DNA of 64,000 nucleotides from Mycobacterium sp. E1214 (GTDB lineage Bacteria; Actinomycetota; Actinomycetes; Mycobacteriales; Mycobacteriaceae): contig NZ_LZJC01000151.1 in the NCBI RefSeq assembly GCF_001666755.1, positions 1-64,000 of the forward strand, in the 5' to 3' direction. Shown piece after piece: positions 1 to 8,719 of the stretch; within the stretch, counting starts at the first letter, position 1, and each line of letters opens with the position of its first letter. A program made the translations under genes and the position numbers. A model generated the notes under the pieces. That model was not told the origin of the DNA, ran no database searches, and was given only the letters and a program-made list of their open reading frames with translations.

Positions 1-1
1 C

Positions 2-3000
2 GGTGGCGCGCTTGTCGATAGCGGAACTGTCGACATCAACGGCGGAGCGGTTCTCGGGTCCGCCGGCACGCTGACCGACAACGGCGCCGTGACCGTCACC
101 AACGGGGGTGCCCTCTCCGTCGACGGCGGATCGGTGCTCGGCTCCGGCGGCGTGCTCACCGACAACGGCAGCCTCACCGTCGCGAACGGCGGCACCCTGT
201 CCATGAACGGCGGGGCGGTCGTCGGCTCCGGGGGCACGGTGACCGTCGGCTCGGGGGGCACGCTCACCGATGGCGGTACCGTCAGCGTCGGCAGCGGTGG
301 GCTTCTCGGGTCGGGCGGCACCCTGACCGACGGCGGGACCGTGACGGTCAGCGCCGGTGGCACCCTGACCGACGGCGGGACCGTGACGGTCAGCGCCGGT
401 GGCACCCTGACCGACGGTGGCACCGTGACGGTCAGCGCCGGTGGCACCCTGACCGACGGTGGCACCGTGACGGTCAGCGCCGGCGGCGCCCTGACCGACG
501 GCGGCACGCTGACCGTCGATTCCGGAGGCGTGCTCACCGACAGCGGCTCGTTCATGCTGAATTCCGGTGTGACGCTTGCCGACAACGGCACGCTCAACAT
601 CGACAGCGGCCTGAATCTCACCGGCAGCACCATCAACGTCGGCCCCACCGGTGCGCTCAACGTCGACGACGGGGGCGCACTTACCGTCGGCTCCACCGGC
701 ACCCTGACCGACGGTGGTGTCGTCACCGTGGATTCGGGTGGCGTGTTGACGGATAGCGGTGCGCTGACGATCAATCCGGGTGCCACGTTGACCAATGGTG
801 GCTCCCTGACGGTGGGGCCGGGCGTCACCCTCGTGGACAACGGGACGCTGAACGTCAACAGCGGCACCGGCATCGCCGGCACCGTCGACATCGGAACCAC
901 CGGTGCGCTCAACGTCAACAGCGGCACCCTCACCGTCGCGGCCGGCGGCGCGCTGACCGACGGCGGCGCCGTGACGATCAACGGGGCCGGCACGTTGACC
1001 GACGGCGGAACCATCACGGTCAGCGGGGGAGCGGTCCTGGGTTCGGGTGGCACCCTCACCGACGGCGGCGCCGTCACGATCACCGGCGGCGGCGGGCTGA
1101 CGGTCGACGGCGGTACGGTCCTCGGCTCCGGCGGCGCGGTCACGGTGGGCGACGGCGGCACTCTCACTGTCGCAAACGGCGGTGCGCTCTCCGTCGACGG
1201 TGGATCCGTTCTCGGGTCGGGCGGGACACTCACGGTGGGTTCGGGCGGCACCTTGGCCGACAGCGGCACCGTAACCGTCACCGGCGGCGGAGTCCTGGGA
1301 TCGGGTGGCGCCCTGACCGACGGCGGCAGTGTGACCATCGGCTCCACCGGAACCTTGGCGGACGGCGGCACCGTGACCGTCACCGGGGGCGGGATGCTCA
1401 CCGACGCCGGAACACTCACCAACACGGGCGGCACCCTCGTCGTCAGCACCGGCGGTACCGACAGCGGCGCCTTCACCGTAAGCCCCGGAGTGGCCTTCAC
1501 TGACGGCGGCACGGTGGCGGTCAACACCGGTGGCACCGTGAGCGACAGCGGGACCATCACCGTCACCGGGACGCTCACCGACGGCGGCGCGGTCACGATC
1601 GATTCCGGCGGCACCCTCACCGACGCGGGTACCGTGACCGTCGGCTCCGGAGGCACCCTTGCCGACGGCGGCACGCTGACCGTCGGCCCGGGTGTCACCC
1701 TGACCGATAGCGGCACCGTGACGGTCATTCAGGGTGGCACGTTAACGGACAGCGGCACACTGACCGTCACCTTGGGTGGCGCGCTATCGGACAGCGGGAC
1801 AGTGACGGTCGCCAGCGGCGGGACTTTGACCGACGGCGGCGCCGTCACCGTGAATACGGGTGGCGTGTTGACCGACAGTGGTGCGGTGACGGTCCATTCG
1901 GGTGCCACACTGACCAACGGTGGTTCGCTGACGGTGGGTCCGGGCGTCACCCTTGTCGACGACGGAACGCTGAACATCAACGGCGGCACGGGGATTGCCG
2001 GCACCATCGACGTCGGATCCACGGGTGCGCTCAACGTCAACGACGGCGGCACGCTCACGGTCGGGGCCACCGGCACGATCACCGACGGCGGTGCAGTCAC
2101 GGTCAATACCGGTGGTGCGCTCGTCGATAGCGGCGCCGTCAACGTCAACGGTGGCGCGATCCTCGGCTCCGCCGGGACGTTGACCGACGACGGCACCGTG
2201 ACGGTCGCGAACGGCGGAACGCTTTCCGTCGACGGTGGATCGGTGCTCGGCTCGGGTGGCCTCCTCACCGACAGCGGCGCCCTCACGGTCGCCGACGGCG
2301 GCAGCCTCACCGTCAACGGCGGATCCGTCGTCGGCTCCGGCGGCACCGTGACGGTCAGCTCCGGCGGGTTGCTGACCGACAGCGGCACTGTAACCGTCAG
2401 CGGCGGTGGGCTTCTCGGGTCGGGCGGCACGCTCACCGACGGCGGCACCGTGACGGTCGGCGCCGGCGGCACCCTTACCGACGCGGGCACCGTGACCGTC
2501 AGCTCGGGCGGCACGCTGGCCGACGGGGGGACGCTGACCGTCAGTGCGGGTGGCGCATTGTCCGACGGTGGCTCCGTGGCCGTCGACGCCGGCGGCACCT
2601 TGCTCGACGGCGGCACGGTGACGGTCAACGCCGGCGGCACCCTGACCGACAGCGGGTCGTTGACCGTCGCCGGTGGCGGGACGCTGACCGACGGCGGCGC
2701 CGTCACCATCGACTCGGGCGGAACGCTGACCGATAGCGGTGCGCTGACGGTCAATTCGGGCGGCGTGTTGACCGACGGCGGCACGTTCACCATCGACTCC
2801 GGTGTCACCCTCGTCGACAACGGCACCGTCAACATCGACAGCGGTATGAGCCTGACCGGCAGCACCATCGACGTGGGCGCCACCGGTGGCCTCAACGTCG
2901 ACGACGGCGGCACCCTCACCGTCGGCGCCACGGGCACGTTGACCGACGGCGGCACCGTCACCATCGACTCCGGTGGCGCGCTGGTAGACGGCGGCACCGT

Positions 3001-5599
3001 CACGGTCAACGGTGGAACGATCCTCGGCTCGGGTGGCACCCTGGCTGACGGCGGCAGCCTCACCGTCACCGACGGCGGCACCCTGTCCGTCAACGGCGGT
3101 GCCGTGCTCGGCTCCGCCGGAACTGTCACCGACAGCGGCACTTTCACCGTCGCGGACGGCGGCACCGTGTCGGTCAACGGCGGCACGATCCTCGGCTCCG
3201 GCAGCACTCTGACGGTGCAATCCGGCGGCAGTCTCACCGTCGCGGACGGCGGCACCCTGTCCGCCAACGGCGGCGCCGTCGTCGGCTCCGGCGGCGCAGT
3301 GACCATCGACTCCGGCGGCGCCCTCACCGACAGCGGCACAGTGACCGTCGGTGGCTCAGGGCTGGTCGGGTCCGGGGGCACCCTGACCGACGACGGCACG
3401 CTCACCATCAGTGCCGGCGGCGTCCTCGGCGACGGCGGCACCGTCACCGTCGGTCCGGGCGGCGCGCTGACCGACGGCGGCGCGCTGACCGTCGGCTCCG
3501 GAGGTGCCCTGACCGTCGATTCCGGCGGCGCCGTGACGGACAGCGGGGCCTTGACCGTCGCCGGCGGCGGGACCCTGACCGACGGCGGCACCCTGACCGT
3601 CACCGGGGGCGGCACGTTGACCGACAGCGGCTCGGTGACCGTCGCCAGCGGTGGCACGTTGACCGACAGCGGCTCGGTGACCATCACCAGCGGCGGCACG
3701 CTCACTGACAGCGGCTCGGTGACCATCACCAGCGGTGGCACCATGACCGACAGCGGGACGCTCACCGTCGGTTCCGGCGTCACCCTGACCGACGACGGCA
3801 CCCTCGACATCAACAGCGGTGTCAGCCTTTCCGGCACGATCGATGTCGGTTCGACCGGCGCGGTGAACGTCAACAACGGTGGCGCCCTGGCCGTCAACAC
3901 CGGCGGAGCGCTGACCGACGGTGGCGTGGTGACGGTGAATCCCGGTGGCACGCTAACCGACAGCGGAGCGGTCACGATCAACGCGGGCGGCAGCCTGTCG
4001 GATGCCGGTGCGCTGACGGTCAATTCGGGCGGCCTGCTGACCGACGACGGCACCGTCACCATCGGCGGCAGCCTGACCGACAACGGCGCGGTCGATGTGG
4101 GCGCCGCCGGCGCGGTCGATGTCGACGGTTCGCTCACCGTCAACACCGGCGCCACGCTGTCCGACGGCGGCACCGTGACCGTCAGCTCCGGCGGGGTGCT
4201 CACCGATGGCGGTGTGGTGACGGTTAATTCGGGCGGCGCGCTGGTCGACGGCGGGACCGTGACGGTCGACGGCGGTTCGGTGCTGGTGCCGGCGGGTTCG
4301 CTCGTCGACGACGGCAGTGTGACGGTGGCCAACGGCGGCGTGCTGTCGGTCGATGGCGGCTCGTTGCTCGGCTCGGGTGGGACGCTCACCGATGGCGGCA
4401 GCTTGACCGTCGCGGACGGCGGTGCGCTGTCGGTCAACGGCGGGTCGGTGGTCGGGTCCGGCGGCACCGTGACCGTGGGCCCCGCCGGCACGCTGACCGA
4501 CTCGGGCACGGTCACCGTCAGCGGCGGGGGTTTGCTGGGCTCGGAGGGCAGCCTGACCGACGGCGGCACCGTGACGGTCAGCGCCGGCGGCGTGCTCACC
4601 GATGGCGGTGTGGTGACGGTTAATTCGGGCGGCGCGCTGGTCGACGGTGGGACGGTGACGGTCGACGGCGGTTCTGTGCTGGTGCCGGCGGGTTCGCTCG
4701 TCGACGACGGCAGTGTGACGGTGGCCAATGGCGGTGTGCTGTCGGTCGATGGCGGCTCGTTGCTCGGCTCGGGTGGGACGCTCACCGATGGCGGGAGCTT
4801 GACCGTCGCGGACGGCGGTGCGCTGTCGGTCAACGGCGGGTCGGTGGTCGGGGCAGGCGGGACAGTGACCGTAGGCCCCGCCGGCACGCTGACCGACTCA
4901 GGCACGGTCACCGTCAGCGGCGGGGGATTGCTGGGCTCGGGGGGCAGCCTGACCGACGGCGGCACCGTGACGGTCAGCGCCGGCGGCGTGCTCACCGACG
5001 GCGGCACCGTCACAGTCGACGCCGGCGCGACGCTCACCGACAGTGGCGCCGTCACCGTCCTGGGCGGTGGCACGCTGACCGACGGCGGCACGATCACGGT
5101 CGGGGCAGGCGGCACCCTGACCGACGGCGGCACCATCACCGTCAGTTCGAGCGGAGCGCTGACCAGCGGTGGCACCGTCACCGTCGGCGGCATCCTCGCC
5201 GACAGCGGCGTCGTCACCGCCGGCTCGGGCAGCACGTTCACCGTCGATCCGGGCGCCTTGATTCCGATCCTCAACGGCGGCGCCTTCGTCGTCGGTCCCG
5301 GCGAGGTCGTCACCGTCGGACCAGGGGGCAGCTACACCGCCGCCGGTGTCGTCGGGCCGGTCACCATCGCCCCCGGCGCGGTGCCGCCGCCGACGCCGCC
5401 CCCCGTGGTCTTCGGCGTCTCCCCGAGCGGCCTCGCCTCGCCCGGCCTGGCCGGACTCGCGGGGCTCTCCGGTATTCAAGCGCCACAGGACAATTCAGCG
5501 TTGGCCGCGTGCGATTCGGACGACAGGTCCTGCTGTCGATACATAGACGCAAACGGTGGTCGCTGCTGCTGGGATCTCTTCACCCGCGAGGTTGACTGA
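2..5599 (+). CDS. Giant Gly/Thr/Val/Asp beta-repeat protein, 5' end outside the window
   Basis: The frame is open from base 2, so the true start lies upstream; the first in-window GTG (89) is internal. The visible part is about 1,865 residues, almost all built from a 14-residue unit of the form GG-T-L-T-D-G-G-T-V-T-V-x-x, with variants containing VLGSGG or the longer VTLxDNGTLNI...GTIDVGxTGALNV module (near 565, 822, 1947, 2801 and 3778). This alternation of short beta-strands and Gly turns resembles strand-loop-strand repeats of large exported or adhesin-like proteins. The array ends near 5340 and is followed by a Pro-rich linker (5385-5410), an LAGLAGL stretch and a short tail with five Cys. 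The repeats lack Cys and nearly all aromatic residues. No anchor or autotransporter domain is visible. A surface role is inferred only from composition. Confidence 0.75.
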   Translation, partial: GGALVDSGTVDINGGAVLGSAGTLTDNGAVTVTNGGALSVDGGSVLGSGGVLTDNGSLTVANGGTLSMNGGAVVGSGGTVTVGSGGTLTDGGTVSVGSGGLLGSGGTLTDGGTVTVSAGGTLTDGGTVTVSAGGTLTDGGTVTVSAGGTLTDGGTVTVSAGGALTDGGTLTVDSGGVLTDSGSFMLNSGVTLADNGTLNIDSGLNLTGSTINVGPTGALNVDDGGALTVGSTGTLTDGGVVTVDSGGVLTDSGALTINPGATLTNGGSLTVGPGVTLVDNGTLNVNSGTGIAGTVDIGTTGALNVNSGTLTVAAGGALTDGGAVTINGAGTLTDGGTITVSGGAVLGSGGTLTDGGAVTITGGGGLTVDGGTVLGSGGAVTVGDGGTLTVANGGALSVDGGSVLGSGGTLTVGSGGTLADSGTVTVTGGGVLGSGGALTDGGSVTIGSTGTLADGGTVTVTGGGMLTDAGTLTNTGGTLVVSTGGTDSGAFTVSPGVAFTDGGTVAVNTGGTVSDSGTITVTGTLTDGGAVTIDSGGTLTDAGTVTVGSGGTLADGGTLTVGPGVTLTDSGTVTVIQGGTLTDSGTLTVTLGGALSDSGTVTVASGGTLTDGGAVTVNTGGVLTDSGAVTVHSGATLTNGGSLTVGPGVTLVDDGTLNINGGTGIAGTIDVGSTGALNVNDGGTLTVGATGTITDGGAVTVNTGGALVDSGAVNVNGGAILGSAGTLTDDGTVTVANGGTLSVDGGSVLGSGGLLTDSGALTVADGGSLTVNGGSVVGSGGTVTVSSGGLLTDSGTVTVSGGGLLGSGGTLTDGGTVTVGAGGTLTDAGTVTVSSGGTLADGGTLTVSAGGALSDGGSVAVDAGGTLLDGGTVTVNAGGTLTDSGSLTVAGGGTLTDGGAVTIDSGGTLTDSGALTVNSGGVLTDGGTFTIDSGVTLVDNGTVNIDSGMSLTGSTIDVGATGGLNVDDGGTLTVGATGTLTDGGTVTIDSGGALVDGGTVTVNGGTILGSGGTLADGGSLTVTDGGTLSVNGGAVLGSAGTVTDSGTFTVADGGTVSVNGGTILGSGSTLTVQSGGSLTVADGGTLSANGGAVVGSGGAVTIDSGGALTDSGTVTVGGSGLVGSGGTLTDDGTLTISAGGVLGDGGTVTVGPGGALTDGGALTVGSGGALTVDSGGAVTDSGALTVAGGGTLTDGGTLTVTGGGTLTDSGSVTVASGGTLTDSGSVTITSGGTLTDSGSVTITSGGTMTDSGTLTVGSGVTLTDDGTLDINSGVSLSGTIDVGSTGAVNVNNGGALAVNTGGALTDGGVVTVNPGGTLTDSGAVTINAGGSLSDAGALTVNSGGLLTDDGTVTIGGSLTDNGAVDVGAAGAVDVDGSLTVNTGATLSDGGTVTVSSGGVLTDGGVVTVNSGGALVDGGTVTVDGGSVLVPAGSLVDDGSVTVANGGVLSVDGGSLLGSGGTLTDGGSLTVADGGALSVNGGSVVGSGGTVTVGPAGTLTDSGTVTVSGGGLLGSEGSLTDGGTVTVSAGGVLTDGGVVTVNSGGALVDGGTVTVDGGSVLVPAGSLVDDGSVTVANGGVLSVDGGSLLGSGGTLTDGGSLTVADGGALSVNGGSVVGAGGTVTVGPAGTLTDSGTVTVSGGGLLGSGGSLTDGGTVTVSAGGVLTDGGTVTVDAGATLTDSGAVTVLGGGTLTDGGTITVGAGGTLTDGGTITVSSSGALTSGGTVTVGGILADSGVVTAGSGSTFTVDPGALIPILNGGAFVVGPGEVVTVGPGGSYTAAGVVGPVTIAPGAVPPPTPPPVVFGVSPSGLASPGLAGLAGLSGIQAPQDNSALAACDSDDRSCCRYIDANGGRCCWDLFTREVD
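319..486 (+). repeat. Four tandem copies of a 42-bp unit
   Basis: Units begin at 319, 361, 403 and 445, each encoding 14 residues (TLTDGGTVTVSAGG). They are nearly identical at the DNA level, differing mainly in the choice of Gly codon, unlike the more diverged repeats around them. This indicates recent slippage or unequal crossover and makes the tract a likely length-variable locus. Confidence 0.85.
4189..4980 (+). repeat. Tandem duplication of a 396-bp block
   Basis: The block beginning near 4189 recurs 396 bp downstream: the same CACCGATGGCGGTGTGGTG string starts at 4201 and at 4597. The copies match over nearly their full length with scattered changes, for example TCGGAGGG against TCGGGGGG near 4542 and 4938. 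The unit encodes 132 residues and keeps the frame, so it is a recent large in-frame expansion of the repeat gene. Confidence 0.85.
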
Positions 5600-5615
5600 T
5601 GGGGCAGGAGGAATA

Positions 5616-6497
5616 GTGAATAGTGTTGTGCAAGAATCGGATTCGAAGGACGCGACGGCGCAGCCGCGGATCCGGGCCGGTAAAGCCTCCGGACGCCGGG
5701 GCAAGGCGATCGCGCACGGACCGCTGTCCGTGCCGGTGAGCTGGTCGACCACCGCCCCGCGGATCCAGACGGCCTCCCCGTTGTCCGCAGCGGCCAATCG
5801 CAATACCCCTTCGCCCGCCGCCGGTAACCCGATGGCCAGCACGTACTCCAAGGGGCTGATGGCGTTGCTCGCCGGCCCGCGTGTGCTCCCCCCGCGTGGG
5901 TGTTCCGCGTGCGCCGACGGGACGCGCCCGGGGGCCGGTCAAAACCTCACAGCCGCAGGGGATCTCGTCGGCCAGCCCGCTCAAGGCGCCGAGCCGCCGC
6001 GCATCGCGGGCCCCACCATCGTCCTGCGCGTCCTGCCGGGGCAAACCGTCACGCTGCCGTTCGGCAGCACCATCGCTCTTGGTGAAGGCACCACCATGCT
6101 GGTCGACAGCGGCTTCGTCACGGTGGAAGGCCCGGGGGCGCGCATCGCCAACGTGCCCGTCACCGTCAACGACGGCGGTACCGTCACCACCCTCGGCCGG
6201 TGTTGCGCGGCCGGCGCCGTGATCCCCTCCGATACGCGGCTGTTCGCGGGCAGCTACGGCGCCTTCACCCTCACGCAGTATCGACGCGCCGGGGTCGAAG
6301 TCGAACTGTTCAGCGGCTCCGCTACCACCGGTGCCGGACCGCGCGCGGGCGAGGTATCCACGCCCGCGGGCCGCACCGCCAACGCCGCCGTCGGGGCCGA
6401 CGGCGCCACCATCACCAACGTGGCGGGCACCCTCACCGTCACCACCAGGCGTTATCCGCAACTGCGACTCTGCAACGGCGCGCCGCCGCGTTCCTAG
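5616..6497 (+). CDS. Hypothetical protein downstream of the repeat protein
   Basis: I do not recognise this 293-residue protein. GTG 5616 is preceded by a perfect AGGAGG at 5607-5612, which decides the start over an in-frame GTG at 5556; it lies 16 bp after the stop of the repeat gene, so the two probably form an operon. The first 110 residues are Ser/Ala/Pro-rich and look disordered. The rest (about 6000-6470) is predicted beta-rich, with alternating Val/Thr/Gly strings such as TVTLPFGSTIALGEG and VTVNDGGTVTTLG that echo the repeat protein next door. Codons have high third-position GC throughout, supporting this frame. It has two Cys pairs (CSAC and CC) and no obvious signal peptide. It may interact with or accessorise its neighbour; this is inference from position and composition. 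Confidence 0.6.
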   Translation: MNSVVQESDSKDATAQPRIRAGKASGRRGKAIAHGPLSVPVSWSTTAPRIQTASPLSAAANRNTPSPAAGNPMASTYSKGLMALLAGPRVLPPRGCSACADGTRPGAGQNLTAAGDLVGQPAQGAEPPRIAGPTIVLRVLPGQTVTLPFGSTIALGEGTTMLVDSGFVTVEGPGARIANVPVTVNDGGTVTTLGRCCAAGAVIPSDTRLFAGSYGAFTLTQYRRAGVEVELFSGSATTGAGPRAGEVSTPAGRTANAAVGADGATITNVAGTLTVTTRRYPQLRLCNGAPPRS

Positions 6498-6620
6498 CCC
6501 CCAACAGGCCTTTCGCCGTCCGGCACGACGCCGTGCCGCGCCGGCCGGCAAACGTGGCCAGGCCGCGCCCGCGAAACGGCTCGTATAGTCGACGGGGGTC
6601 GGGACTGGACAGGAGGACAC

Positions 6621-7472
6621 GTGGCGGGTCGGCCTTTGCAACGTTTCGAAGTCGTCGGTACTGAACAACTCACGCGGCACATGATCCGGGTTGTGCTGCG
6701 AAGCAGCGACTTCAGCTCCTTCGTGCCCAGCAAATTCACCGACTCCTACGTCAAGCTGGCCTTCGTCGCCGACGACATCGACGTCTCGGCGCTGCCGCAG
6801 CCGTTGACCCTCGACAGCTTCTCCGGCCTGCCGCCCGAGAAGCGGCCCTCGGTGCGCACCATCACGGTGCGCCGCGTCGACGTGGCGGCACACGAAATCA
6901 CGCTGGACCTGGTGACCCACGGGGAACACGGGGTGGCGGGGCAGTGGGCCGCCGCCGCCCGTCCCGGCCAGACCATCTACCTGATGGGCCCCGGCGGCGC
7001 GTACACGCCCGACCCCGCGGCCGACTGGCATCTGCTGGCCGGCGACGAGTCGGCGCTCCCGGCGATCTCCGCCGCGCTGGAGGCCCTGCCGGCCAGCGCG
7101 GTCGGCAAGGCCTTCATCGAGGTCGCCGGCCCGGAAGACGAGATCCCGCTGGTGGCGCCGGACGGCGTCGAGGTGCACTGGGTCTACCGCGGCGGCCGGG
7201 CGGACTTGGTCCCCGAGGACCGCGCCGGTGATCACTCGCCGCTCGTCGAGGCCGTCACCACCACGCTGTGGCTGCCGGGCCAGGTCCACGTCTTCATCCA
7301 CGGCGAGGCGCAGGCCGTCATGCACAACCTGCGGCCCTTCATCCGCAAGGAGCGTGGCGTCGACGCGAAGTGGGCGTCGTCGATCTCCGGGTACTGGCGT
7401 CGGGGCCGCACCGAAGAGACGTTCCGGCAGTGGAAAAAGGAGCTGGCGCAGGCGGAGGCCGGCGGGTCCTGA
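6621..7472 (+). CDS. viuB: Siderophore-interacting FAD protein (ViuB/SIP family)
   Basis: This 283-residue flavoprotein of the siderophore-interacting family is expected to reduce ferric siderophore in the cytoplasm with NAD(P)H and release iron. The N-terminal FAD-binding barrel carries the RTIT motif at residues 79-82 (family pattern RxYT/S), followed by the GDESALPAI segment at 141-149 that opens the NAD(P)H-binding half, and a C-terminal helix of the SIP type ending WxxGRTEE. GTG 6621 follows AGGAGG at 6611-6616 (short spacing). It matches M. tuberculosis Rv2895c. There the upstream neighbour is a DprA-like gene, as recalled, whereas here the repeat-protein block sits upstream, suggesting insertion of accessory DNA. 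Confidence 0.88.
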   Translation: MAGRPLQRFEVVGTEQLTRHMIRVVLRSSDFSSFVPSKFTDSYVKLAFVADDIDVSALPQPLTLDSFSGLPPEKRPSVRTITVRRVDVAAHEITLDLVTHGEHGVAGQWAAAARPGQTIYLMGPGGAYTPDPAADWHLLAGDESALPAISAALEALPASAVGKAFIEVAGPEDEIPLVAPDGVEVHWVYRGGRADLVPEDRAGDHSPLVEAVTTTLWLPGQVHVFIHGEAQAVMHNLRPFIRKERGVDAKWASSISGYWRRGRTEETFRQWKKELAQAEAGGS

Positions 7473-7514
7473 CGACTTCGCCTGCCGCTGCGGCGGGCTG
7501 GCATGCTCTTTCCC

Positions 7515-8687
7515 ATGGCACTGTCACCGCATTTCGGGGATTACCAGAACGAGATCTATCTGCGAGGCCTGGCCGGTGTGGTCCCGCCGCTGCCGATGGT
7601 CTTCTCCGAGCTGGAGGCCAAGGCCGCCACGGCGCTGCCGTCCTCGGTGTGGTCGTATGTCGCCGGCGGAGCGGGTGACGAGCGCACCCAGCGGGCCAAC
7701 GCCACGGCGTTCGAACGCTGGGGGCTGATGCCCCGCATGTTCGTGGGCGCCGCGCAGCGCGACCTGTCGGTCGACCTGTTCGGCCTGAGCCTGCCGACGC
7801 CCGCGTTCCTGGCGCCGATCGGGGTGATCGGGATCTGCGCCCAGGACGGCCACGGCGACCTGGCCACCGCTCGAGCGGCCGCGCACACCGGTGTCCCGAT
7901 GGTCGCCTCCACCCTGTCCGTCGACCCGATGGAGGACGTCGCCGCCGCCCTGGGTGACACCCCCGGCTTCTTCCAGCTCTACACCCCCAACGACCGCGAG
8001 CTGGCCGCCAGCTTCGTGCACCGCGCCGAGGCGGCCGGGTTCAAGGGCATCGTCGTCACGCTGGACACCTGGGTGACCGGCTGGCGGCCGCGCGACCTGA
8101 GCACCGCCAACTTCCCCCAACTCCGCGGGCACTGCCTGGCCAACTACACCAGCGACCCCGTGTTCCGCGCCGGCCTGCAACGGACCCCGGAAGAGGACCC
8201 GCAGGCCGCCGTGCTGCGCTGGGTGCAGGTCTTCGGTTCCGCGCTGACCTGGGACGACCTGCCCTGGCTGCGGTCGCTGACCGATCTGCCGCTGCTGGTC
8301 AAGGGCATCTGCCACCCCGACGACGCCCGTCGCGCCAAGGACGGCGGCGTCGACGGCATCTACTGCTCCAACCACGGCGGTCGGCAGGCCAACGGCGGCC
8401 TGCCCGCCATCGAGTGCCTGCCCGGCGTGGTCGAGGCGGCCGACGGGCTGCCCGTGTTGTTCGATTCGGGTGTGCGCAGCGGCTCCGACATCGTCAAGGC
8501 GCTGGCGCTGGGCGCCACCGCGGTGGGCGTGGGCCGCCCCTACGCCTACGGGCTGGCGCTGGGCGGCGACGACGGCATCGTGCATGTGCTGCGCAGCCTG
8601 CTCGCCGAGGCGGACCTGATCATGGCCGTCGACGGCTATCCGACGCTGCAAGATCTCACCCCGGACACGCTGCGGCGCGTCGACTGA
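7515..8687 (+). CDS. FMN-dependent alpha-hydroxy-acid oxidase, lactate 2-monooxygenase-like
   Basis: The protein resembles M. smegmatis lactate 2-monooxygenase along its length: GDYQNEIY near the start, LPSSVWSYVAGGAGDE, APIGVIGICAQDGHGD, FFQLYTPNDR, and the catalytic SNHGGRQ with its His codon at 8373-8375. FMN-binding segments (LVKGICHPDDAR, VLFDSGVRSGSDIVKALALGA) are intact. The expected reaction is oxidation of L-lactate to pyruvate, or oxidative decarboxylation to acetate, CO2 and water. The start is uncertain: ATG 7515 gives 390 residues and fits the family better than ATG 7503; neither has a strong Shine-Dalgarno. It lies between viuB and xerC, which are direct neighbours in M. tuberculosis as recalled, so it is an accessory gene at this place. 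Confidence 0.85.
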   Translation: MALSPHFGDYQNEIYLRGLAGVVPPLPMVFSELEAKAATALPSSVWSYVAGGAGDERTQRANATAFERWGLMPRMFVGAAQRDLSVDLFGLSLPTPAFLAPIGVIGICAQDGHGDLATARAAAHTGVPMVASTLSVDPMEDVAAALGDTPGFFQLYTPNDRELAASFVHRAEAAGFKGIVVTLDTWVTGWRPRDLSTANFPQLRGHCLANYTSDPVFRAGLQRTPEEDPQAAVLRWVQVFGSALTWDDLPWLRSLTDLPLLVKGICHPDDARRAKDGGVDGIYCSNHGGRQANGGLPAIECLPGVVEAADGLPVLFDSGVRSGSDIVKALALGATAVGVGRPYAYGLALGGDDGIVHVLRSLLAEADLIMAVDGYPTLQDLTPDTLRRVD

Positions 8688-8719
8688 GCCGCCGCGTCCG
8701 CGCCTGCCACCGTGAGGGC

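Noticed and set aside
1729..5313. A 1,194-codon open frame on the minus strand, rich in Pro, Val, Ser and Thr
   Set aside because: It mirrors the plus-strand repeat periodicity: GGC/ACC-rich units read backwards give PP and SVTV strings without stops. The plus frame extends further on both sides and has the more plausible beta-repeat composition.
89..5340. CRISPR-like appearance of the regular repeats
   Set aside because: Units are in frame, code for a continuous protein, and have no unique spacers between identical repeats.
5495..5851. A 118-codon minus-strand frame beginning MEYVLAIGLPAAGEG
   Set aside because: It looks protein-like at first, but overlaps the end of the repeat gene and the well-initiated gene at 5616. 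No Shine-Dalgarno was evident.
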